Of a stretch of DNA of 64,000 nucleotides, positions 1 to 11,014 are shown piece by piece. How positions within the stretch are numbered: the stretch's first letter is position 1; each line of letters opens with the position of its first letter. The position numbers and the translations under genes are program-made. Under the pieces are notes generated by a model. The model saw nothing but the letters and a program-made list of their open reading frames with translations, was not told the DNA's origin and did not search any database. The DNA comes from Bretschneidera sinensis (lineage: Eukaryota; Streptophyta; Magnoliopsida; Brassicales; Akaniaceae): NCBI GenBank assembly GCA_023935145.1, contig CM043702.1, positions 101,148,588 to 101,212,587 on the forward strand. Direction: 5' to 3'.

Positions 1-1080
1 GAGGAAGAATTTGATACCTCGTTTCGTCATTGATTGCCATTAAACATAGGTTGGCAATCTCCTCGTATCCAACCTCATTGTCCAAAGATTATTCTTCTTC
101 GTCATCACTATATGTGATTGCAATCATAGCTTTCTTTTTGAAGCTCTTGTATAGTTTTCTTGTTGTTGGGCAATCGATCTTGATGTGGTCGAGCTTCTTG
201 CAACTGTAACACACAAGAGGTTCCCTTTTTGGAGTGAAATCCCTTGTGTAAGGTTTCTTGCTCTTTTTCAAGAACTTGTGCAACCTTTTGGTGATTAGAG
301 CCATCTTACCATCTTCTTCACTACTCTCATCCTCTTCTTCCTTCTCTTCCTCTTTGTTTCTTGTAGATGTTTTAAGAAAAATCATCTTTTCTTCATCTCA
401 TCATTATTAACAACGAGATTCATTTCTTCCATGTTGTATGTCAATAGTGATCCGAGAAGTGTTTCGACATCAAGTTTGTCGAGATCTTTGGCCTCTGTGA
501 TAGTCATCTTCTTTGCTTTCCAAGTGGATAGTAAAGACCTTAAAATCTTCTTTGTTAATTCAAACTACTCAATGTTCCTACCAAGAAGCTTTAAGCCGTT
601 AACAATAGTGGTGAAACGTGAGTGCATTTGAGAAATTGTTTCGTTAGGAGACATTTTGAAAGATTCATACTCAGACACTAGCATATAGATTTTTTTATAT
701 TTTTTACTTCGCTAGTGCCCTCATATGTGACTTGTAGTTTTTCCCAAATCTTCTTAGCCGAAACACAAGTAGAAATTTTATTATACTCAGAAATATCTAA
801 AGCACAATGTAAAATGCTAGTGACTCTGCTATTTAGAGACATCATTCTACAATCCTCTTCATTGAACTCAGTTTTAAGTTTAGACATTGTATGATTGATT
901 TCTCCAATAGTTATTTCCTTTTGTAGGAATTCTAGGTCCTTCTTCAATGACTCTCCATAGATTGTAATCTTGTCATTTGACAAATATTTTCATTCTATTT
1001 TTCCAATAGTTATAGTTGGAGCCATTGAACAAAGGAGGTCTAGTATTGGAATGCTCTTCGGTATAGCTATTTGATGCCAT
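1..1080 (-). pseudogene. Copia-A gag (UBN2-type), broken, 5' part
   Basis: This is the nucleocapsid/capsid gene of a minus-strand Ty1/copia element; the rest lies left of the window. Translation would start at the ATG complementary to 1078-1080, which opens a copia-type N-terminus (N-G-S-N-Y-x-Y-W). A stop then interrupts it. The frame at 678-983 carries the UBN2-like segment, with ILHCALDISEYNKIS and KKIWEKLQVTYEGT. The frame at 89-385 ends in an intact CCHC zinc knuckle, CYSCKKLDHIKIDC. The pieces are in different frames, so at least one frameshift is present. The primer binding site and 5' LTR follow at 1122-2306, in the order expected for a 5' end. Family assignment is confident; the exact copia lineage is not. 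Confidence 0.85.
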
Positions 1081-1121
1081 CGGATCAACTCGAGGATTTT
1101 AAACCTGAAATTGAGTACGAG

Positions 1122-1133
1122 GCTCTGATACCA
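1122..1133 (-). other. Primer binding site of Copia-A
   Basis: The minus strand reads TGGTATCAGAGC, the complement of the 3' end of initiator tRNA-Met that plant copia elements use to prime reverse transcription. It lies 2 nt from the LTR end. Confidence 0.9.
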
Positions 1134-1135
1134 AT

Positions 1136-2306
1136 TGTAAACCGAGGCTTAAACCCAAGGGGGTGAATTGGGTTTTAAAAACTTTTGATGATTAACTTGC
1201 AAGTTTTTAAATAGTTAAATACACAAAATACGCAATCAAATAATATGCTTTAAAGTAAAGAGTTTAAGGAAAAGAAAGTGCAAATTCCATTTATAGTGGT
1301 TCGGCAATATCGGATTCCTTCCGACCCTACATCCACTCTCTTCAAGGAACCTCCTTGAAGTAATCCACTAAAACTATAGTCGTACAACTTCACAGGTGTT
1401 GTACAAACCTTACAACCGATCTCTTCCTCACGGAAGCTACAAAGAAGTGTTTAATCCTAAACACTCTAAGAGTTATACCAACTCTTTTCCTTTACAATAA
1501 ATGAAATTTACTATAAAGTAAATGGTAGAGAGATTGCAATAAGTGCTTTTACAAATGAACAATATCTCTCTTTCAAGATCAAGCTTGAAGAATGGTTCAA
1601 CAATAAATTTTTCTAAGCTTTTGAGAATTAATGAGCTATCATGTGAATTCATGGTGTTATCTTCTTGTTTAAATGCTCATTGAAGTGGGTTTATATAGTC
1701 TTTAATCAATATAGCCATTTGACACTGACTTGGAAGGTTTGGGTCATTAAATGCTCAAGTCCCGCGTCTCAAACGGTCATATTATTGAATTACTAGTCGA
1801 CTGTGTCCTTGTACCAGTCGACTAGGTCAAGTGAGAAATTTCATTTTTTAGGCTTTGGGAGAGTGCCAGTCAACTGGGTTAGAGGACCATCAACCGGGTT
1901 AGTGGACCAATCGACTGGGTCCTCAACACTAGTCGACTAGGATCTTTCTGTCCCAAGTCTCAGTTGACTGGTATATGGACCCAGTCGACTGGGTTGTCCA
2001 TCAACCAGTTTTCCTTTTCAAAAATAGTTTTTGACTTAGAAACTTTTTATATTTTTTGTTTTGTTAGGGTCTTTTGTAAATTGAGCCATAGATCAAGCTA
2101 TGTAATTGAACATAAGAGAGTTACAATTGTTTCAATTACCTTAATGCCTATTCTAGATCTTTTGTCTTGTTTTGGTGTTTCAATTGCGTTGAGTTCTTGT
2201 ATCTTGTTTCAGTGTTGAATGCTTTTACCGCTTTAACACTTAGATAAAACTGTTAGTGCAATTAGAGTAGTATTTTGTCATTATTAAAATCAAATACGGG
2301 TCAACA
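1136..2306 (-). repeat. 5' LTR of Copia-A
   Basis: The LTR runs from TGT at 1136 to ACA at 2306 on the plus strand, with the primer site adjoining its left edge. On the minus strand it starts TGTTGACCCG. A TATA box (complement of 1691-1698) lies upstream of a conserved plant copia leader around 1300-1440. Upstream of the TATA box, 1793-2010 holds about eight imperfect copies of the palindrome CCAGTCGACTGG. The partner LTR and target duplication lie outside the window. Confidence 0.85.
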
Positions 2307-2308
2307 AA

Positions 2309-2335
2309 ATATATATATATAGACACACACACACA
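2309..2335. repeat. (AT)n then (AC)n microsatellite
   Basis: A short run of AT dinucleotides passes into AC dinucleotides, directly next to the LTR edge. Confidence 0.85.
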
Positions 2336-2443
2336 TTCAATTGATGTACATTTTTATATTGTTGCATATATGTGTCGTGCTGGGATTTCAAAACATGACG
2401 ACACTGTCTTGGGGGTGGCCAACCCCGGATAGATCGTTACAAT
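2336..2443 (+). repeat. 3' terminal fragment of a Del/Tekay-like LTR
   Basis: The sequence from TGCTGGGATTTCAAAA through GGGGGTGGCCAAC to GTTACAAT matches, in inverted orientation, the LTR end at 7595-7700, which is followed there by a primer site. Here no primer site or gag follows, so it is an LTR relic. The left edge is approximate. Confidence 0.65.
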
Positions 2444-4338
2444 ATAGGACTGTTGAATTGTATTCATATTAATCAATCAGTAATACGAAATCATTTTCAA
2501 TTCTTAATTTCAACAACATCAATGAGAATCAGTAATCAAAGAGAATGCTAATGAATTTTTTATTCCTTGATTTCCTCTTAATTGTGTTTACTAGAATTGA
2601 AATAGAAATATCCCCAAGCTTTATTTGACAGTTTAGTCATAGTATGTAAACCAATAATTTAAGATTATACATTAGGAATCATCTGTTAGTTAAACATGTC
2701 ATTCTCATGAATGTACTGTTGGATTCAACATTACATATGGATGTAGAATACATGAGCTCCTCAATTTTATTGTAATTAAAATCTATTGCTTAATCTCTTA
2801 GATTGCTAGAAAGTTGAATAATTTGAATCTATGAGCCTAGCAGACAACATATGCTTAAATCTATCTATCTAAATTGTTTTTGCATTCTTATGCTCATTTT
2901 GAAGTTCAATTGTGAGTATTGATAAAACTTCTAGTCGATTTAAAATGAGCCTATAATTGTCACACCTCGCCAACCATCACTTTCAAGATGACAATTTTTT
3001 AAAAGATTTTCTTTTAACTATTGATTGTGTTTATACAAGAGAATTTTGTTTTTCTTAAACCTTTTCATAACTTATAAATGAACCTAAATCTCCTTATGGA
3101 TGCCTGTGGATTTTTTATGCATGTTTTCTATGTCTATGCTTATGCATGTTCTTATATCCTTTCTAATAAATGCATAAGTTAAGGAGAAAATCCATTTCCT
3201 TCTATGATAAAAAAAAAAAGGGAAAATCTTATGATTTGAGTTATGAGCTATTTAAACTGGTCATTGTTATTGCTTAAATTGGATTCCCTAATTTCTAACA
3301 TACTCTTGAAGCAGTTGAAAAGTAGTTAGTATTATTTACAATTTTTTCATCTATTAATGGAGTTTGTTGAGTCCATCCAAAATCTTTATTTAGGTTTGTT
3401 ATTCTCACTCATCAATATTTAACTGATTGTTTATGACAAATAGAAAGAAGGAGAAGAGCGAAAATAATAGAACATATATAAAAGGAGAAATTATGGTACA
3501 AATCTTTATCTTGTATACTCCTTTATTTTTAAATATAACTCTCATAAATTCTTTTTAGTTTAATATTAGATAAATAAAGTACTGAGATTGAATTTACTTT
3601 TGATTTTGAAAATATCAAATTTCTATTATATAAGCTTGAGTTTGAAAGTAATAAGTATCTTTACATTAACTTGTTAATTATCAATTTATTAATTCAAGCC
3701 TACCATGAAATTTTTTTGATTAATAATTTGAAATTCTATTTTGGTGCATATCTTCAAGGAGGTGGCTAAAAAGTTCTTTTAGGCAGTTATAGAACTTTCT
3801 AGTGTAACATCTTATAAACTGCAAGAGCTAAGATATTTTTAGTAATTGATGAGCTTTCAGTATCTAATCAAACAACTACCAATAAGATTTGAAATTTTCT
3901 CCAAATTTTTGAACCTTTCTTGAAAATAATTGTTATACACTTTTTGAAAGGGGGATAAAATGTGATTTCTTAGTAATGGGGTTGGTAAAATTATTTTTCT
4001 CAAATGAGTTTAAATACATTGATAAATTCTCTTTGATCTGTTTTGAATTTGAATATTATATCTCGAGAATTTTATCTATTTTTGAGCTATTGGTTAATCA
4101 AAAAATGGGTTCAACCTATTTTCCTTTATTGATTAAGTGTAAGATATTGTAAGTATAGAGCTTATTTTGAATCTTGAGATTTATAATGCTTGAGAATTAT
4201 CTTAGATCAAGTGGACTTGACATAATACTTTAGTCGAGGATGGTTATACTTGTTTTATTTTTATGTTCAAGGAAAATATTTTTTTTAAAAAGGGAAATTT
4301 TTTCCAATTTTCTAAAACATCTCAGCACTTAATTTTTT
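2444..4338. other. AT-rich intergenic DNA, no gene recognised
   Basis: I see no sustained coding frame, RNA gene or paired LTR. The only hint is TGTCACACCTCGCC at about 2960-2973, which resembles the inverted terminus of a Ty3/gypsy LTR, preceded by a poor match to a tRNA-Met primer site. It is too short to call. Confidence 0.5.
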
Positions 4339-4853
4339 TGTTAGAATTTTAGAAATACTTGCGTTGATGAGCCGAGGATCTAATACCCATCCTTTGCTTG
4401 CCTTATGAGCATCCGGTGCTCCAACTAGGAACTTATTTTTTATAGAAAAGTTGCAAGAGTCCTTCTCATTGTACAGAGCAGCAACAAGAGTCCTCTGTGA
4501 ATTTACACACTCCAAATCCAAGGTTGATCGGTGGAAACCTTAGAGAAACTATTTGGGAGATAACTTTTTTCCAAGAGAGAAAAATCATAGTTTTAAGAAA
4601 AACAATGGTGAACTCTCTATATTAAATCAGATAGTGACTGAACTTTTTATATAGGATATATTGGATAGAATTTAAAGGGAAACCAACTCTCTTAGTTTAT
4701 CTCAATCTCAATTTAAACTCTTTCTGATCTTTTCTTGATTACATCCATATCCATATCTAGATAATTAAGTGGATGTATTAATGGGTCACGGGTTTGGATT
4801 AACCAGACCCATATTTCTGCATCTCCTACTCATACACATTAGGCATCGTAACA
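4339..4853 (-). repeat. 3' LTR of Copia-B
   Basis: The LTR runs from TGTTAGAA to CGTAACA on the plus strand. It matches the three pieces of the 5' LTR (20043-20058, 28204-28294, 34476-34835), for example CATCCTTTGCTTGCCTTA, CAAGAGTCCTTCTC and AAACAATGGTGAACTCTCTA. A TATA box on the minus strand lies near 4650-4665. The start carries a small internal duplication (TTAGAA twice). Confidence 0.85.
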
Positions 4854-5865
4854 TATAATCTCTCCAAGCAATCTCTCAACCACTTTTCCCTTCATACAAG
4901 AAGTGGAGCATGCGACCTAACGGGAAAGGTACAAATGAGGAGTGTTACATTAAGCTACCACCAAACTAATATAGCACTACTATTCAATATCTTATCTTAT
5001 AGCCCAAACTATATACACACACTAGATCAAGCATCTCCGATCCCTCATAATTCATATAATAGAGCTATTAATGATCTCTCCATCAATGTATTTGTACTTA
5101 TAGCTATATCAAACACACAATCTGACATAACTGTATGGGCAATGAGCTATAAACCATAAGTGTGATGCCAATTAGTTTTTTCTCAGCCCCTTATATCAAT
5201 CCACTTAAGCTTAACTACTTTCCTATACATTCTCCACTAGACCGAATCAAACTTGGTCCTTAGATGAGATGCTAAAATAGCTTCATCAAGGGTCTACTTC
5301 ATGAAATAGTTCTAAGTATCAAAGATTATAATTATTAATTCATTAAGGTTCACATAGTGACGAAGCAGAGATCCATTTTGTTACTCCTTATATGGTCGCT
5401 CTAGCATATACAATATAATATGTATGCTATGGTGGACCTCCAACTAAAGGCATGTTATGCTCTATCACCATATGAATCTTAGTTTTGTCACCATTGAAGC
5501 AACCAACTTGAGTGCCTCAAGACAGTCAGTCTCTTAGTGCCTTCTTAAAAATCTCACATTCGACTGCTTATAGGCTCTAAAGATGTTGATAATCTACTAA
5601 GGTGAGTTTATTCTTAGCATAACTAAGGAAAAATTTATATTCTAATCCTAATGTCTCCTCATGCTCGCTCTCTTAGCGCCAGGGGGATCACCTATGTGAA
5701 AAGACCGATCAAAGCCTGGTGACACTTGACTTTTATCAAAGGATAGAGTGCCAGCAAATTAATAAATATCATTTATACAAACAAAATTTGAATTTCATAA
5801 ATGCATAAAAATATCAAGTGTCCAAAATAATGCATCTATATCAAATTCTATACAAACCCAAACTC
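4854..5865 (-). other. Copia-B 3' untranslated region
   Basis: This lies between the RNase H end and the 3' LTR. The sequence abutting the LTR (complement of 4854-4875) is moderately purine-rich and may include the decayed polypurine tract. I see no coding frame of retroelement type; the open frame at 4935-5159 on the plus strand has no recognisable feature. Confidence 0.55.
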
Positions 5866-6945
5866 ATAACATGCATGTGAAAAATGTCTCTAGCAAGGGG
5901 TTTGGTAAAAGGATCTGCAACCATATCTCTAGTAGAGATATGCCTAAGAACAACCTGATTTTGTGCAATCATGTCTCAAATTAAGTGAAACTTGTGTTCA
6001 ATGTCTTGTGATCCGCCATGGTATTTGGGATCCTTTGTATAAGCTATTAGTCGTGTTGTCACAACTAATTACAACGGCCTCATTCACACGTGGTGTAATG
6101 CTCAAGCTCTGTAAGAATCGACATAACCTAACAGCTTCTTAGACAAAGTAGTGCAAGTTAATTTCATATAGCACCATGAAATTGTGCCAGCTCCTAATAC
6201 GAATGCATATCCCAATGTGGATTTACCCTCATCTTTACCAGCGCCACTATCTAATTGAGTGTATAAAGTCAACCTGAGGTCACCACCATAATAGCATAGA
6301 GAAAGGATCATAGTACCTTTTAAGTATTAAAGAATCCTCTTAACTGCACTCAACTGAGCATCACCAGGATTACTTTGGTATCTACTAACCATGCCAACAA
6401 CAAAGCATATATTGGGTCGAGTACACATCATAGCGTACATCAGACAACTGATTACATTTGCATAAGGAGTTTTTGCCATTCTTCTCTTCTCTTCTTCTGT
6501 TTTAGGGCTCTATTCAGTACTAAGAATTTGACTCTTATACATGGGAGTGTCAACGAGTTTGGTATCATGTAATCGAAACCATTCTAAGATTATCTTAATG
6601 TAAGTCTCTTGAAACAAACTCAAAAGTCTCTTGGAGCGATCCCTTTAGATCTTAACTCTTATCATATAATCTTCCTATCCCATGTTCTTCATCTCAAATG
6701 TGGAGGATAACCACTTTTATGTGGCGATAATTAACTCCATGGAATTTCCAGCTTAGAGAATATTGTCTATATACAATGAAAGGATAGGAATGCTTTTCTC
6801 ATTTATTTTGACATACACACAATGATCATCTTTAATCATTGTAAAGCTTATCGAAGTGATAGCTCAATGAAATCGGTGGTACCATTGTTTAGACCATTGT
6901 TCAATCATTCTATGTATATATGTTTAGGTCATATATAGAGTGTAT
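5866..6945 (-). pseudogene. Copia-B RT C-terminal part and RNase H, broken
   Basis: Reading right to left, this gives the last part of copia reverse transcriptase and RNase H, which copy and degrade the genomic RNA. Visible motifs are QWYHRF, then LSLYIDNIL (the catalytic YVDD box, second Asp changed to Asn), then MCTRPNICFVVGMVSRY. RNase H follows with GKSTLGYAFVLGAGTISW, DPKYHGGSQDIEHKFHL and HISTRDMVADPFTKPL. Several stops and frameshifts interrupt it. The N-terminal half of the RT continues at 14463, on the far side of the nested insertions. The YIDN change alone would probably abolish polymerase activity. Confidence 0.85.
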
Positions 6946-7594
6946 CCTTAAACTTATGCCAAGTTAAGGGTTGATCTACCTGTGTACTCAATCTAGGCAG
7001 AATATCCTCCCACCATTGAGAAGCCTCACCTTCCAGCTTAAATGAAGCAAAGGCAACCTTCTGCCTATCTGTCACTAGTAAGACTTCAAAATATTTTTCA
7101 ACATGTTTAATCCACTACTCAGCCTCAATAGGATTTATAGATCCTCTAAAATTTAATAAATCTCACAAAACAATCCCCTTGCATCTCATGTGCAAACACA
7201 CCCTCTCCCTCATAAACCTCTTGTCTTATCACATCAAGTTCGGTTCTAGCCCTTTCTTCTGCTGCATTCATTCTCTCTATAGCACGATCAAGAACATTTC
7301 TTAACTCATCTCTCCTAATATCATATTCTCTCCCACCTCTACTAGTACCAGTTGTACTAGCAACCTATTCCCTTACATGAACCACAGACTCGACCTCGCA
7401 TCTGAGCTTCACCTCTTCTACTTCTTAAGGGTCTACCATGTCCTCTATGGTTCAGTACTCTACCTATAGCTCTAGCATATCCTCGTGTCATCCTCAGACT
7501 CTACATTAAAATATTGTTTCTTTAAATCTTATACTTTTTTAAATTTTTATGTAGTCTACAAAATCATAAAAACCTAATGCTCTGATACCAAAAT
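6946..7594 (-). pseudogene. Del/Tekay-like Ty3/gypsy gag fragment and leader
   Basis: The minus strand encodes a decayed gag N-terminal part. Upstream is an Arg/Gly-rich start (MTRGYARAIGRVLNHRGHGR), and near 6950-7100 are EASQWWEDILPRL and TWHKFKDTLY, the core of the Retrotrans_gag domain. Stops interrupt the frame. A primer site at 7579-7590 and an LTR end at 7595 prove this is the 5' end of an element. It is cut at 6946, where Copia-B RT sequence resumes. Protease, RT and integrase are absent. Confidence 0.75.
7579..7590 (-). other. Primer binding site of the Del/Tekay-like fragment
   Basis: The minus strand reads TGGTATCAGAGC (tRNA-Met type), 4 nt from the LTR end at 7595. Confidence 0.85.
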
Positions 7595-7740
7595 TGTAAT
7601 GACTCATCCCAAGTTGGCCACCCCCGAGATGGTGTTGTCACATTTTGAAATCCCAGAACAACAACACCTATTTGAAACAGTATAAAAACATACATAAAAT
7701 GAAAATATATATACATCAACTCTCAACAGGGGAGTTACAT
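7595..7740 (-). repeat. Del/Tekay-like LTR, 3' end only
   Basis: The plus strand starts TGTAATGACTCATCCC and contains GGCCACCCCCGAGATGG. It is the inverted counterpart of the fragment at 2336-2443 and resembles the end of the solo LTR at 49094-51834 (GGGTCATTACA). The remaining LTR is missing; the right edge is approximate. Confidence 0.75.
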
Positions 7741-7845
7741 TATTAATATCCTATCTGAAACAATGGTACCACCGATTCCCTCAATCATTCTATGTACATT
7801 ATTACATTGTTCAATCATTCTTATTAATATATGTTTAGGCCATAT
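7741..7845. repeat. Duplicated and partly inverted Copia-B RT patch
   Basis: About 100 nt between the Del fragment and GagE repeats Copia-B RT sequence. CATTGTTCAATCATTCT and TATGTTTAGG-CATAT recur directly from about 6888-6942, and AAACAATGGTACCACCGATT is an inverted copy of the segment near 6868-6887. It ends with CATAT (7841-7845), the left target duplication of GagE. Confidence 0.7.
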
Positions 7846-9368
7846 TGATTATGCCCAAAACATAACGTGCTATTGTAGTATAGCTTTGTGGTGTCGATTC
7901 CACAGGGAAACAAACTAATTAAAAAAGAAGGTGTAAGCATCAACACAAACGAAAAAAGTTAAAGTGACAAAATCTGAATTGCTGATTGTATGAAAATTGT
8001 GTAGATAATATAATGGAGGAAACAAGGATCCGAGAATCCTCCCTAGGTTTTTTGCCTTATTTCAGTCTCAATTTAGTTGCCTTTATCTCAATTGAAAGTT
8101 TCACATCCCAAACAAACAATCGGCAAATATTCAATTAAGCACATATATAAACCCTAATGTAATTGTTATGAAATACGTTTTTACTTTCAAGCACACATGA
8201 CCTAATTTATAGATTATCAAGAAACGACAATATATCATTATGAAAATACTATAATAATGGGCAAATCTATAAAAGAAATCTACTAGACTCAATCAGACCT
8301 CAACAACATCACATAAGAAGAGCATGACTAGACTTATATGGGGGAGAAAGATGCAATCACCGGATTAAGGGGAAATCTTCTAATTAAATTGAAAAGTAAA
8401 TCATAATAATGTTTAACGATAAATCCATATTACAACTGAACTAATAAAGGAATTAATAAACAACAAAACCTAAGGATTCATCCCTTCGCCTTGCTTGGAG
8501 ATTAGTCGGCCATGGAGGAGAGTGTGGCAGCCTCCCTTGAGTTTTTCGGCCTTCTATCTATTTTATCCATGTCCAATTACAAACCCTAACTGGTCTATTT
8601 ATAATGTACAAGGCCTAAGGGTGTTTTAGGGTTTGAACAAGTCATTAAAGACCTAATTAGGGTCTAACTCGAAGAACAGGGTCTGTGCGCGCGCTACACC
8701 TTGGCTTAGTCACGCTGCACCTTGGCTTTTGTCAAGTTTCTAGTGTGTACGGTGGGGTGCGCCTCAGCTTCACCAAGGTGCACCTCAGCCCCTCAAGGTG
8801 CACCTCAGTTGATCCAAGCTGCACCTCAGCCTGATGGCTCTTTAAGCTTCTTTTGGTCTTCCTTCTGAAGGGTGCGCCTCAGCTTCTCCAGGGTGTACCT
8901 TGAGCTGATGCTGTTATGGAGGTCTGACCTCTGTCTACTAAAACTGCCATAACTTTCTCTAGAAAAATAATTTTTATGAACCATAAAATTCTCCAAAAAA
9001 ATAAACTTCCAGATCTTTCTAAGCATATATGGCATATCTCCTGGTTCTTCCTGCATCAATACAGTTTAATTTGCAAAGATGATTGATCTGTATGGCAATT
9101 CAGTGAAACTCCTTTCTTGGTTTCTCTTCATCTTGGCTCTTCCATGACCATTCTCTCACTCAAATATTCATTGACGCTTCATGTTTAAAATGATGATAGC
9201 TTTTCCATATCTTTTAACTTAAGATACCTGAAAATGCACCAAAATAAGTTAATGCTCTAAGAATACCACTTTAGAGTTGTTAACGAATAAAAATGCAATT
9301 AAAACCTAAATCAACCCTAAAGTGCTAACAAATAAGTACGATTAAGATGCATTTTATGGCTCTTAACA
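7846..9368 (-). repeat. GagE 3' LTR
   Basis: The plus strand runs from TGATTATGCCCAAAAC to CTCTTAACA and pairs with 12957-14457. A minus-strand TATA box lies at the complement of 8595-8605. Upstream of it, 8755-8911 holds repeated GGTGCRCCTCAGC units. Confidence 0.9.
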
Positions 9369-9382
9369 CAACCCCCAACTAG
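9369..9382 (-). other. GagE polypurine tract
   Basis: The minus strand reads AGTTGGGGGTTG immediately before the 3' LTR, the expected site for plus-strand priming. It is preceded by GGGACTAGCAATA, which also precedes the polypurine tract of Gyp-2 (63239-63251). Confidence 0.8.
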
Positions 9383-11014
9383 CTTATTGCTAGTCCCTAG
9401 CAATTCAAGCGAAAACAAGAGATGAATTCTACGGTGGGAATCAAAACAAAGTAAAGTAATGTTAGTGTTAAACCAAGAGTAATTTCACTTTTGTCTTAAA
9501 AATCACGCATAACACACGGCACATAGAATCATTAAATTTCACCCACGTCCAAAAATAATCTAAACATCAATCTTAAAATTGTTATCGACTCTTAACATCC
9601 ATCTTACCACAATCCATTAATCCGAACACCCGGATGATTTTATGCACAACATTCATGAATACAAGTCTTGGCCTCTAAAAACATAACAAATTTTGTGACA
9701 TCAATCACATAAACAAGCTCCATAGGCTTACTTTTCAAATCACTCTCCACTATTGTAGAAAAAATCACACTACATTAGATCAATAGGTCTTTACTAAGCT
9801 TGTAACATTAGGCTAAGGTAAAGGTTAAGAAAGAACGGAAAGGATTCAACAAGTAAAAGAACTTAATCTCTTAGTTTTCAACACAACTCTTTAAGCACTG
9901 GATAACCTTGCTTCAATACCCAACTCTTCCAACCATTTTTTGAGCATTTCTTTCGACAAATCACTATTTTTTTTTATAAGAGTATATCTTCGATAAGTCA
10001 CCACTTTTCCTTTCTTTTCTTCTTTCTTTGCCATCCTTCACTTCTTTTTTTCTTTTCTTTTCTTTTCTATTTTGGCATAAGACCATTCACCTCTTCTTTT
10101 TTCCTCATTTTCTTTTTCTTTTCTTTTCCACAACCCCCAACTTATCTTCTTTAATATACTTGGGTTATGGTTTTTTATATTTCCATCCTTATTCCTCTTA
10201 AGTGCTTCTCAACAATGTGTACAACTAAGTTCTTTTAAAAGAAAGGTAAGGATAAAATATTTTTAGGCTCATGATGGTAAGTAAATGGGTTTTTGAAAGA
10301 AACAAGGCTCAAATTCTTTTTCAAGAAAAAGGCTCAAATAGGTGACTAGTGATATATATTGCAAGGGTAGGTTTGAAAGGCTCAAACGGTTCAAAAATGA
10401 CCTATATCATATCCTAAGTAGTGTGCATCCTAGGAATTTGCCTCAAGTGATTATCAAATAAGTTCTAGAGCTTGTCGAGACCGCAAAAGTATTCACAAAG
10501 CAATCACACATAAAACTTCTCTAAATGTTTTTAGACTAATCATAAAATATTACCACAAACTAGAGTTTCAAACCAAATGAAGATTGATACTTTAAATTAA
10601 TTTCAAACTAAAGCAAAATTTAACTTCTTCTAAATGCTATCTGCTATCTCAATTAAGTTCATATCATTGACATGTGAATTAATTCCAAGGCTAACACAAA
10701 GCATGCTTAAAATAAACAAAAAGGGAAAAATGATACCAAGCAGTTCAATGGAAAAAGAAAAATAGGAATATGTTTCCTCCACCCCTAACCTAAATATTGC
10801 ATTGACCTCAATGTAAAAGAAAGAGTAAAGGAAACTCCCTTTGCAGGTCAAGGTGCATAGAAGCTGAAAATTGTGCTCCACCATTTGAACTGCTTCGTAT
10901 TTTTGTCCCTGAAAAAGAAATACGAAAGTAAAACTGGAAAACAAAAAAATAATAATAATAAACAAGAAAAAGAAATATGAAAAACAGTAAAACAAAAATT
11001 AAAGGATATATTGT
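9383..11014 (-). other. GagE 3' non-coding region
   Basis: There is no credible gene here. On the minus strand the order is: a long T-rich tract (complement of 10911-11010) ending in TTTTTCAG next to GGACAAAA (boundary near 10909), the inverted repeat CATTG-AGGT-CAATG (10800-10813), and a G-rich polypurine-like stretch (complement of 10776-10796). Further on is a region rich in TTTTC-type repeats around 10000-10135. The open frame at 10630-10995 is a low-complexity Phe-rich reading of the T tract and is not called as a gene. Confidence 0.7.

Noticed and set aside
2958..3000. A second gypsy LTR terminus (TGTCACACCTCGCC)
   Set aside because: Too short, with a poor primer-site match beside it and no gag or partner LTR; mentioned only as a hint.
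10630..10995. 121-codon minus-strand open frame next to the GagE gag
   Set aside because: It reads a T-rich non-coding tract as Phe/Ile/Leu and crosses the splice-acceptor-like and polypurine motifs; no protein family signal.
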